Shown: positions 57,548 to 64,000 of the stretch, in pieces
Position numbering within the stretch: position 1 is the stretch's first letter
Layout of the letters: the number at the start of each line of letters is the position of its first letter
Source of the DNA: Desulforamulus hydrothermalis Lam5 = DSM 18033
GTDB lineage: Bacteria; Bacillota; Desulfotomaculia; Desulfotomaculales; Desulfotomaculaceae
Direction: 5' to 3'
Assembly (NCBI RefSeq): GCF_000315365.1
Contig: NZ_CAOS01000015.1
Coordinates: 78,026 to 142,025 of the forward strand
DNA: 64,000 nucleotides
The notes under the pieces: generated by a model
The model's input: only the letters and a program-made list of their open reading frames with translations
What the model was told of the DNA's origin: nothing
The model's database searches: none
Position numbers and translations under genes: made by a program

Positions 57548-58330
57548 TTAATTAATAACCATATATCTACCGGGCCGGGAATATAAGGTTTTGTCCGTTT
57601 TCCTCAGCCGGTTAGCATGCAAAACAGCTTTACAATTTTCTAAAATGCGGTATCTTAACCATCCCGGTTCTAAAACCTCAACTTCACTGCCCCATTGCAC
57701 CAAAACACCGGCCATTTCTCTTGCCCGGTATGTTTTTAACAAAAGAATATACCGGCCATCCTTCTGCCGTTGTTTAGCTATAAGTTCGGTTGCCAATCTC
57801 TCGGTTACACTGCCTATCACTCTGGGGGACACTCTGATTTTAATTTCTTCCAAATCACCATCATTTCTTGCAGCAAGCACCACTGTTTGTCCGCTTGCAT
57901 TAACAGCATCTGCATGATTAAAACCCGCAACGGAGATATTGAGAGGCAACACCGTACCCAGCTTGCTCAGCCACAGTCTAAATAAAAATTCTTTGACAAA
58001 AGACCTGGATATAGCTATTTGCTTGCTTAACTGCGACAACTCATCCAACATATTAAGCAACGGCATTTCGTTTGGCAGGCTGTTTTCAGTTTCTCTTAAC
58101 GTATACCCGCCGGTTTCTGCCGTCTCTGTCGGCGCAACCTTTAAAATTTCGTACCCTAACTTTTGTAATTCATTAAGGTAACGGTATACCTGTCTGGTGC
58201 TCACCCCGCAACTTACAGCCAGGTGGGCCAGGGACACTCCTTGACCCCGATGCCGTTTTATTTCTGTTAAAACTGTTTCCAAATTACGGGTATGGTTATG
58301 TTTTACTTTTTTTAAATATTTTCCGGCCAT
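57548..58330 (-). CDS. HTH transcriptional regulator with WCX-like C-terminal domain
   Basis: A 260-residue regulator. The N-terminal winged helix-turn-helix (about residues 14-66, GVSLAHLAVSCGVSTRQVYRYLNELQKLGYEI) is of the HTH_11/DeoR type. The C-terminal part with EEIKIRVSPRVIGSV and VLVQWGSEVEVLEPGWLRYRI is like the WCX domain of WYL-type regulators; a canonical WYL core is not evident. WYL proteins often sense ligands or DNA damage. It follows a 128-residue protein gene and precedes sulP, which is a likely target. Confidence 0.75.
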   Translation of the reverse strand: MAGKYLKKVKHNHTRNLETVLTEIKRHRGQGVSLAHLAVSCGVSTRQVYRYLNELQKLGYEILKVAPTETAETGGYTLRETENSLPNEMPLLNMLDELSQLSKQIAISRSFVKEFLFRLWLSKLGTVLPLNISVAGFNHADAVNASGQTVVLAARNDGDLEEIKIRVSPRVIGSVTERLATELIAKQRQKDGRYILLLKTYRAREMAGVLVQWGSEVEVLEPGWLRYRILENCKAVLHANRLRKTDKTLYSRPGRYMVIN

Positions 58331-58344
58331 ACCATCACCCCTGA

Positions 58345-58731
58345 TTAAGAGTTCATAAAATACCGGACAACGGATGCCTCTCCCTGGGCAAAATCTGTTT
58401 GTGACTCTGCTAATACTTTTAAGATAAGCAATTTTTCCTCTGGCCCCATATCACGCAAAACTTCATCAACCACCTGCAGGCTTGCGAAAAAAGGAGCTTT
58501 TTTTACAAGGGGGAGCAGCAGCATACTTAACCTCACCACATTCCCATTGAGGCAGGGATAAGCGGCACAAAGATCAACGGCTTGCTCCGATTTGGCCAAT
58601 ACTTCATGCCAATTGACTTCGCCCTCGGCTACCCTTTGTCCGTGTTCACGCAACCTATTCAGCAAATTGTCCAAGCATCTGCTGCTGTCAGCGTCTCCTG
58701 TGGTTGGCATACAATCGTAAGCCTTAGCCAT
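58345..58731 (-). CDS. Hypothetical helical protein
   Basis: A 128-residue protein I do not recognise. It appears to be all-helical (CLDNLLNRLREHGQRVAEGEVNWHEVLAKSEQAVDL...VVDEVLRDMGPEEKLLILKVLAESQTDF). The ATG has GGAGG seven bases upstream. It lies between the CBS protein gene and the WCX regulator gene with gaps of about 12-15 bases, so the three form an operon. Confidence 0.65.
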   Translation of the reverse strand: MAKAYDCMPTTGDADSSRCLDNLLNRLREHGQRVAEGEVNWHEVLAKSEQAVDLCAAYPCLNGNVVRLSMLLLPLVKKAPFFASLQVVDEVLRDMGPEEKLLILKVLAESQTDFAQGEASVVRYFMNS

Positions 58732-58743
58732 AACTTACCTCCA

Positions 58744-59253
58744 TTAGGAAAAACCGTTAGCCTCCACCAACTCACTTACCTCTTTGAAAATCTCTACCGT
58801 TCTGACCATCCCTACAATTTGTCCCTTATCCTCCACCGGTATCAACTCTAGATTTTCTTCCATTAACAGGCATATCGCATCCAAAATATTGTCATTAACA
58901 TTGACCGTGACTTTTCCTATCGGCTTCATCACCTCTTTTACCTTTTTAGCGGCCTGCAAAAGACATAAACTTGTAAAAACCCCTTCCCGATACTTAAAAC
59001 CTTCACTCAGGGCCTTTCTTGATATTTTTAAAGAATTGATAATATCGCGAAAACTAAGAGTTCCTACCAGTTTTTTATTATGATCAAAAACCAGCACTGA
59101 ACGATGAGCCTGTGACCCGGCTGAACAACCGGCAAAAAAAGTACATTTTAGGACAAACATGGCATCCCGTAAAGAGTTCTCCAAAAAAACCGTTGCATAG
59201 TCTTGAATGGGTAACATAATGTGTTTTACTTTTTTCTCTTTTGGGCCGGGCAT
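58744..59253 (-). CDS. CBS-pair domain protein
   Basis: A 169-residue protein with two CBS motifs: the first HIMLPIQDYATVFLENSLRDAMFVL...VLVFDHNKKLVGTLSFRDIINSL, the second VKEVMKPIGKVTVNVNDNILDAICLLMEENLELIPVEDKGQIVGMVRTVEIFKEV. CBS pairs bind adenine nucleotides and often regulate transporters or enzymes. A 24-residue insert with cysteines (KCTFFAGCSAGSQAH) lies in the first motif. It is the second gene of the unit 47-residue protein, CBS protein, 128-residue protein, WCX regulator, SulP. Confidence 0.85.
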   Translation of the reverse strand: MPGPKEKKVKHIMLPIQDYATVFLENSLRDAMFVLKCTFFAGCSAGSQAHRSVLVFDHNKKLVGTLSFRDIINSLKISRKALSEGFKYREGVFTSLCLLQAAKKVKEVMKPIGKVTVNVNDNILDAICLLMEENLELIPVEDKGQIVGMVRTVEIFKEVSELVEANGFS

Positions 59254-59300
59254 CTAAAACTCACACCCCTTAAGCAAATAAACCGCGCCCCCGTTTAATT

Positions 59301-59444
59301 TTAGTCATCATCTTTCTCATGTTTATCCAGGGAAAAATACCTTTTCATAACTTCCGCCAGCAACTTGCTTGTTTCAATTTCGTTGTGGATGTTACAGGAA
59401 TCAAACTTCTCTTGAACCCACTCAGCAAACTGTGCAGCGGTCAT
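59301..59444 (-). CDS. Small 47-residue protein
   Basis: A small gene below the usual length cut-off. On the minus strand ATG at 59442-59444 is preceded by GGGGAGGTAAGGTTA. It encodes MTAAQFAEWVQEKFDSCNIHNEIETSKLLAEVMKRYFSLDKHEKDDD in pieces, with the first 36 residues looking helical and an acidic end. It is 47 bases upstream of the CBS-protein gene. I do not recognise the family; the ribosome site and position support a real gene. Confidence 0.6.
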   Translation of the reverse strand: MTAAQFAEWVQEKFDSCNIHNEIETSKLLAEVMKRYFSLDKHEKDDD

Positions 59445-59891
59445 TAACCTTACCTCCCCTATTATTATGCAAGCACATTTTGTTTGTTATCAGACACAAA
59501 CCAACCCTTCAGACTTGTTGCGTCACAAAAAATGTCTATTACCGTTCATTTTTCTTTAGCAGTTAAATCACTTGTGGTATAATAAATTAAATTGCCAAAC
59601 AAGATTTAACTTTGATTTTTATTGCCTTGTCATGGTCCTTTTGATCAGTTTATATAGATTTTTTAAAGCAAAACTCATGCCATAAAATAAACCTGCCAAA
59701 ACTTCAGCAATATTTGTTTTATTGTCTATTTTTAAGCAAGAGTTGGTTGGTTGTTAACACGAATTTTTATTAAATCAAGGCACACCTTAATTTGCAAGCA
59801 ATAACCTAATAGTTTCAATGATTTATTGGTGTTTGTTTTTATACGGTCAGCTGCTTCTTTTGTCTGTTATTATGCACTAAGGGGTGTTGTG
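59445..59891. other. Divergent intergenic region
   Basis: This 447-base AT-rich gap separates the minus-strand small-protein/CBS/regulator/SulP unit from the plus-strand two-component genes. It holds a plus-strand TATAAT with an upstream TGTGG (59578-59583) that could be an extended -10 for the histidine kinase gene. I saw no good -24/-12 sigma-54 promoter and no coding frame. Confidence 0.5.
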
Positions 59892-61424
59892 GTGTTTAAA
59901 ATTTTTAAAAATAAATCCTTTGCCACACAAATTATGGTAACAGTTTCAGCTATTTTGTTAATTCCTATCCTGGTTATGGTTTATGACATTTTTTTTGCCG
60001 GGGCTAAGGATGAAATGTTGCTAAAAACCAAAGAAGAACGATTGGGTACCATGGTTAAAGCCACAGTACGCGAGCTCAACAGTTTTCTGCAATACCAAGC
60101 TGGTTCAACAGACCCGCAAGTATCTGCCAAAACACTGGAGGGCCTGGCAAATACTTTTAAGATGGCCGCCAAACCGTTGTCTGAGGCTAATCCAGGGGTT
60201 CGCTTGGGACTCTATGTTCCTGCCACCAAAGATCTTTATGTATATGGCTTTTTGCACCAGTACCGCCCGCAAACGCCGGAAGAAAAAAAAGCACGGGAAC
60301 AGCGCATATTAAATGAAGCCTCATCCGGCATCACGGCGGTAACCGCCACCAAAGAACCCCTTTCCCGCATTACCGGTTCTCTGGGTGATCAAACCTTCGA
60401 ATACCTGATGCCGGTTATGCATAAGAACCAACTGGTTGCCATTGCCTGGGCGGATGAACAAGTTCACCCGGTGTTTGCCCAAAGCAGGCAGTTCAGCCTG
60501 ATAACCCGCTACCTGACACTTTTCGGTTTGATCTTCGGTCTTGGGGCCGCTCTTTACGTCATTCACAACCTGGCCTCGGAAGTGCAAGTTATTAAGAATG
60601 GCCTATTAAGCATGGAGGAAGATATAGATAAGAGATTGCCGGCAATGCCGGGGGAAATCGGTGAAGTTGTGCAAGCTATCAATAATTTGGCAGACTCTTT
60701 AAAGGAAAAGAAAAGGTTGCAGGAAGAATTGATGCGCTCTGAGCGACTGGCAGCCCTTGGCCGCTTGGTGACCGGGGTTGCCCATGAATTAAGAAATCCG
60801 TTGGGCATAGTTAAGGCCACAGTTCAGGTCATGGAGGGAGAATTTAAGTCATTACAGGAGTTAAAAGAATATACCCGGGTTATTTGCGAACAAGTTGACC
60901 GGGGTAATAAAGTTATTCAAGAATTACTGGACTTCGGGCGGCCCAGCAAGCCTATTGTCAGCCCCACCGATATAAACGGGCTTCTTGATTCGGTATTGAC
61001 TTTCACCTCCCCCATGCTGCGGCAAAATAAAATCCAACTGACCAAGGATTTTTCTGCCAACCTGCCGGCTGCGGCCATTGAAGGAGATAAAATAAAGCAG
61101 GTTTTTGTCAACTTAATTTTAAATGCTATCCAAGCGATGCCCGGCGGAGGTAAGCTGACAATACAAACCGCAACTGCACCGGGATTTATTCATGTTAGCT
61201 TTACGGACACCGGCCAGGGCATCGCTGCCCGGCACTTGCCGCACATTTTTGATCCTTTTTACAGCACCAAGGAAGAGGGGGCCGGGTTGGGTTTATCCAT
61301 CTGTCACCAGATTGTCCGCATGCACGGCGGTAAAATATGGGTGGCGCAAACTTCGCCTGCCGGCACTACTTTTACCGTCAGCCTGCCCCAAGCCAACCTG
61401 CAGGAAGGATGTGATATCGATTGA
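59892..61424 (+). CDS. Sensor histidine kinase (NtrB/AtoS type)
   Basis: A 510-residue membrane sensor kinase. It has one N-terminal span (about residues 14-35), an extracytoplasmic sensor domain of about 165 residues with YVPATKDLYVYGF, a second span (about 205-226), a HAMP-like linker, the phosphoacceptor helix with GVAHELRNPLG (His298), and the ATPase domain with N-box NLILNAIQAMPGG, DTGQGI and GAGLGLSICHQIV. It pairs with the NtrC-type regulator that follows with four overlapping bases. The start is the GTG at 59892 after AAGGGG; the open frame extends 22 codons further. Confidence 0.88.
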   Translation: MFKIFKNKSFATQIMVTVSAILLIPILVMVYDIFFAGAKDEMLLKTKEERLGTMVKATVRELNSFLQYQAGSTDPQVSAKTLEGLANTFKMAAKPLSEANPGVRLGLYVPATKDLYVYGFLHQYRPQTPEEKKAREQRILNEASSGITAVTATKEPLSRITGSLGDQTFEYLMPVMHKNQLVAIAWADEQVHPVFAQSRQFSLITRYLTLFGLIFGLGAALYVIHNLASEVQVIKNGLLSMEEDIDKRLPAMPGEIGEVVQAINNLADSLKEKKRLQEELMRSERLAALGRLVTGVAHELRNPLGIVKATVQVMEGEFKSLQELKEYTRVICEQVDRGNKVIQELLDFGRPSKPIVSPTDINGLLDSVLTFTSPMLRQNKIQLTKDFSANLPAAAIEGDKIKQVFVNLILNAIQAMPGGGKLTIQTATAPGFIHVSFTDTGQGIAARHLPHIFDPFYSTKEEGAGLGLSICHQIVRMHGGKIWVAQTSPAGTTFTVSLPQANLQEGCDID

Positions 61425-62776
61425 ATAAAATATTAATCATCGACGATGAAGAACACATGTGCTGGGCCCTGGAAAAAGGACTGCGCCAGGAAGGTTACCA
61501 TGTGCTGACAACCACCAGGGCCAGGGAAGGCCTGGAATTAATTCGTAAAGAAACACCTTCCCTGGTCATCCTTGACTTGAAAATGCCTGAGCTGGACGGT
61601 TTAGAAGTCTTGCTGCGGGCAAAAGATTTGCTGCCCAAGCTGCCTGTAATCATGATCACGGCCCACGGTACTATTGACACTGCCATCGAAGCTATGAAAT
61701 TGGGTGCCACCGATTACATTACCAAACCCTTTGATTTAGATGAACTTAAACTGGTAGTTAAACAGGCATTAATGGTGAGTCAGCTGCAGGAGGAAGTGTC
61801 CTTCCTGCGTTCTGAACTAAATAAAAAATATGGCCAAATTATCGGTAACAGTCAGGTTATTCAGGATGTTTGCGCACTGATAGAAAAGGTAGCCGACAGC
61901 AACGCCACTGTTTTGATTACCGGGGAAAGCGGTACCGGCAAGGAAGTTACTGCTTTGTCCATTCATCAGCTAAGTTCCCGCCGGGACAAACCCTTTGTTC
62001 CTATTAATTGTGCAGCGTTGCCTGAATCTTTGTTAGAAAGTGAACTGTTTGGACATGAAAAGGGCGCCTTTACCGGTGCCGTAGCACGCAAATTGGGAAG
62101 GTTTGAGCTGGCCAACCAGGGCACCTTATTTTTAGATGAGGTTACCGAAATGCCTCTTTCTATGCAGGTTAAACTGCTAAGGGTATTGCAGGAGAAACAA
62201 TTTGAGCGGGTAGGGGGAACCGAGAGCATTAAGGTAGATGTCCGGGTTATTGCCGCCACTAATCGTGACCCTGTTGAATGTATTCGTAAAGGCACCTTTC
62301 GGGAGGACTTGTATTACCGTTTAAATGTATTACCCATCCACCTGCCTCCTTTAAGGGAAAGAAGCGAAGACATCCCCCTGTTAGTTATGCATTTTCTGCA
62401 AAAGTTTAATCCATCGCAAGAACAGCTTATTTCACCGGAAGCCATGACCCTTCTGAAAGCTTATCAATGGCCCGGTAACATCAGAGAGTTGCAAAACGTT
62501 ATTGAACGGGCGGTGATTCTTTCTCAGGGTCAGGAAATTAAGCCCCGCCACCTGCCCAAGGAGATTCAAAAGCTGGATTCAGACAAAGGTAAAGCAGCCC
62601 AGGGTTTGATTATTAACTTCCCTGATGATGGCATCTCTTTTGAAGAAGTGGAAAAAGAACTGATTATTAAAGCCCTGGCAAAAAGTAACGGCAATCAAAC
62701 CCGGGCTGCCCAGCTGTTGGGCATTACCCGTTCAGCATTGCTTTACCGGGCCCAAAAGTATCAAATCAAATTATAA
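61421..62776 (+). CDS. Sigma-54-dependent NtrC-family response regulator
   Basis: A 451-residue activator. The receiver domain has the DD pair (residues 8-9), Asp52 and Lys102. The AAA+ domain has Walker A GESGTGKE (168-175), the sigma-54-contacting GAFTGA loop (215-220) and Walker B GTLFLDEVTEM. The C-terminal Fis-type helix-turn-helix is GNQTRAAQLLGITRSALLYR. It activates sigma-54 promoters when phosphorylated, presumably by the preceding kinase. The start is a TTG that overlaps the kinase stop (TTGA). Confidence 0.94.
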   Translation: MNKILIIDDEEHMCWALEKGLRQEGYHVLTTTRAREGLELIRKETPSLVILDLKMPELDGLEVLLRAKDLLPKLPVIMITAHGTIDTAIEAMKLGATDYITKPFDLDELKLVVKQALMVSQLQEEVSFLRSELNKKYGQIIGNSQVIQDVCALIEKVADSNATVLITGESGTGKEVTALSIHQLSSRRDKPFVPINCAALPESLLESELFGHEKGAFTGAVARKLGRFELANQGTLFLDEVTEMPLSMQVKLLRVLQEKQFERVGGTESIKVDVRVIAATNRDPVECIRKGTFREDLYYRLNVLPIHLPPLRERSEDIPLLVMHFLQKFNPSQEQLISPEAMTLLKAYQWPGNIRELQNVIERAVILSQGQEIKPRHLPKEIQKLDSDKGKAAQGLIINFPDDGISFEEVEKELIIKALAKSNGNQTRAAQLLGITRSALLYRAQKYQIKL

Positions 62777-62806
62777 AAACACACAGCCGCCTGGTTGTGT
62801 GTTTTT
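62776..62806. terminator. Bidirectional terminator between convergent genes
   Basis: AAAACACACA and TGTGTGTTTT form a nine- to ten-base stem with T-runs on both strands. It lies between the stops of the NtrC-type gene (plus) and the DNA ligase gene (minus). Confidence 0.8.
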
Positions 62807-63722
62807 ATACTATCCTACATTCCTGTGGCAATTTATCTGCCCTGAGAGTTTTGTAGCAGGGGTGCCTGAGCCTGCCCTCGGGGCTGATTTCGCTGTAGGT
62901 CACCTCGCAAACCAAGGCCGGCCTTACCCAAACAGGCTTTTGCAATTGGCCCAAAGGGGGCGGCTTAAAAACAGGTTGCGGAACGGTTAAGGCATCCAGC
63001 AACTCCAACAGTTTTTTTTCTTCCTCCGCAGTAAAGCCGGTTCCTACTTTTCCTCTATACACCCAGCTGCCCTTTTGATATTCCAGTAAAATGAGGGCGC
63101 CCAACCGTCGCGCACCGTTTCCTTTTTCCCAACCGCCGATAACTAAATCCGCCGACCGCATGAAACGAATTTTTTTCCAGGCCGATGACCTTTTCCCCGG
63201 CCTGTAGGGGCTGTCCAGCCGTTTAGCCATGACGCCTTCCAGCCCCGCCTTGGTTACCGCTTCATAGAAGGCAAGCCCTGCGCCAATGATATATTGGGAA
63301 ACTATCATATGCGGTCCTGGTTGAATAACTTGCTCCAGTATTTGCTTCCTTTCCCGGAGGGGCAGCCTCATAACGCTTGTGCCGGCCCGGTATAAAATGT
63401 CAAAAACCACCAGGGTGGCAGGCAGCTGCCGGGCCAGCCTGCCGGTCTGCAAAGGGTTGGTGGCTTTACCCCGGGCCTGCAAATGGCTAAAGGAAGGTTT
63501 GCCGTCCTGAAAGACAACAATCTCGCCATCCAATATCACCGGCTTGTCCCGCACTTGTAAATGGAGAGCTTGCAGCTCGGGAAACTGGGCTGTTAAATCC
63601 AGCCGGTTGCGGGATAACAGGGTTGTTTGCCGGTCCAGACAGGCCAGCCCCCGGTAACCGTCCCATTTAATTTCAAACAGGTAATCGCTGTGCTCAAAGG
63701 GTTGCGCCGGCACTGCCAGCAT
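62805..63722 (-). CDS. ATP-dependent DNA ligase (LigD-type ligase domain)
   Basis: A 305-residue nucleotidyltransferase ligase of the LigD ligase type. The adenylation lysine is in FEIKWDGYRG (Lys19), followed by LDGEIVVFQDG, VFDILYRAG, EGVMAKRLDSPYRPGKRSSAWKKIR and the OB domain with GTGFTAEEE. It follows a Ku gene and may seal double-strand breaks in spores. The ATG at 63720-63722 has no good ribosome site. An in-frame LPEIKP lies just upstream and matches homologue N-termini, so translation may start earlier at a non-ATG codon after AAGGGG. Confidence 0.9.
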   Translation of the reverse strand: MLAVPAQPFEHSDYLFEIKWDGYRGLACLDRQTTLLSRNRLDLTAQFPELQALHLQVRDKPVILDGEIVVFQDGKPSFSHLQARGKATNPLQTGRLARQLPATLVVFDILYRAGTSVMRLPLRERKQILEQVIQPGPHMIVSQYIIGAGLAFYEAVTKAGLEGVMAKRLDSPYRPGKRSSAWKKIRFMRSADLVIGGWEKGNGARRLGALILLEYQKGSWVYRGKVGTGFTAEEEKKLLELLDALTVPQPVFKPPPLGQLQKPVWVRPALVCEVTYSEISPEGRLRHPCYKTLRADKLPQECRIV

Positions 63723-63778
63723 GGGTTTTATTTCCGGCAGTTTATGTAATATAAGAACCGCCCCTTCTCAGAATCGGT

Positions 63779-64000
63779 TTAGGAAGCAGATGCTTTTTTC
63801 CGGCGGTTTTTGGCAGCTGCCGGAGTTTTTATTTCCCGTTCCTGTTTGGCCAGTTCAATGCTGGCTTTAAGAGCCGACATCAGATCTACCACTTTGTCGA
63901 TTTGCGGAGCGGGTGCGGCTGCTACCTCCTCACCTGCCACCTTCGCCTGAATTACCTCCATTAACTGCTCGCGGTAACGGTCGGTATACTTCTGAGACTG
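63779..64000 (-). CDS. Ku protein, C-terminal fragment
   Basis: The last 74 residues of a bacterial Ku protein; the gene runs off the right edge. Visible is KYTDRYREQLMEVIQAKVAGEE, a typical end of the Ku core, then PAPQIDKVVDLMSALKASIELAK and a basic Lys/Ala-rich tail (AAAKNRRKKASAS), which in Ku helps DNA binding. The gene precedes the LigD-type ligase gene on the minus strand, as in many sporulating Firmicutes. The full domain is outside the window. Confidence 0.85.
   Translation of the reverse strand, partial: QSQKYTDRYREQLMEVIQAKVAGEEVAAAPAPQIDKVVDLMSALKASIELAKQEREIKTPAAAKNRRKKASAS

Noticed and set aside
59445..59891. Sigma-54 promoter for the two-component genes
   Set aside because: A GGCAC and a TTTGC occur near 59780-59797, but the spacing between GG and GC is 13 rather than 10.

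Overview
The window looks like a chromosomal segment of an anaerobic, spore-forming Firmicute of the Desulfotomaculum/Pelotomaculum type (Peptococcaceae sensu lato). This placement is an inference from gene content and order: dipicolinate synthase and SleB-type spore genes, a PolC-type replicase, CodY, YlmC/YmxH, AI-2E/YtvI-like and L7Ae/YlxR genes, a SulP anion transporter, an NtrC-type regulator and Ku/LigD repair genes. Almost everything lies on the minus strand. The plus-strand genes are one in the middle (22.1-23.4 kb) and a two-component pair near the right end (59.9-62.8 kb).

Minus-strand operons are described from right to left within each block. (1) 1-3.9 kb: dapB, dpaA, dpaB, asd, dapG, for diaminopimelate and dipicolinate synthesis, with a strong sigma-A-like promoter and a possible sigma-K-like site before dpaA. 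(2) 3.97-10.6 kb: rpsO, pnp, a SleB-type hydrolase, a YlxY-like polysaccharide deacetylase homologue, an M16 peptidase, a small membrane protein and YlmC/YmxH. (3) 10.7-19.7 kb: rimP, nusA, rnpM(ylxR), an L7Ae-like protein, infB, rbfA, nrnA, truB, ribF and two small unknown genes. (4) 19.8-23.4 kb: a small block (PHP protein, PdaA-like deacetylase, and a plus-strand Ig-like protein with a degenerate L,D-transpeptidase-like C-terminus) between polC and rimP, which are adjacent in Bacillus. (5) 23.4-40.2 kb: rpsB, tsf, pyrH, frr, a PASTA protein, ferredoxin, uppS, cdsA, an AI-2E permease, dxr, rseP, ispG, proS, a glycolipid-type glycosyltransferase and polC. (6) 40.4-49.3 kb: dprA, topA, trmFO, xerC, hslV, hslU, codY. 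hslU has an apparent one-base frameshift close to its 3' end.

The right part (49.4-64 kb) is more accessory. It has a stand-alone LigD-type polymerase, two ion/anion permeases, a DUF2294 protein, a small Cys-containing protein, a SulP transporter with a WCX-type regulator, a helical protein, a CBS-pair protein and a 47-residue protein, then a histidine kinase/NtrC-type regulator pair, an ATP-dependent DNA ligase and the C-terminus of Ku.

Three related dispersed elements of about 165-210 bp with terminal inverted repeats (40.25, 45.7 and 55.2 kb) look like a MITE-type family. No tRNA, rRNA, CRISPR array, prophage or intact insertion sequence was recognised. All identifications come from reading sequence and motifs; no database search was possible.
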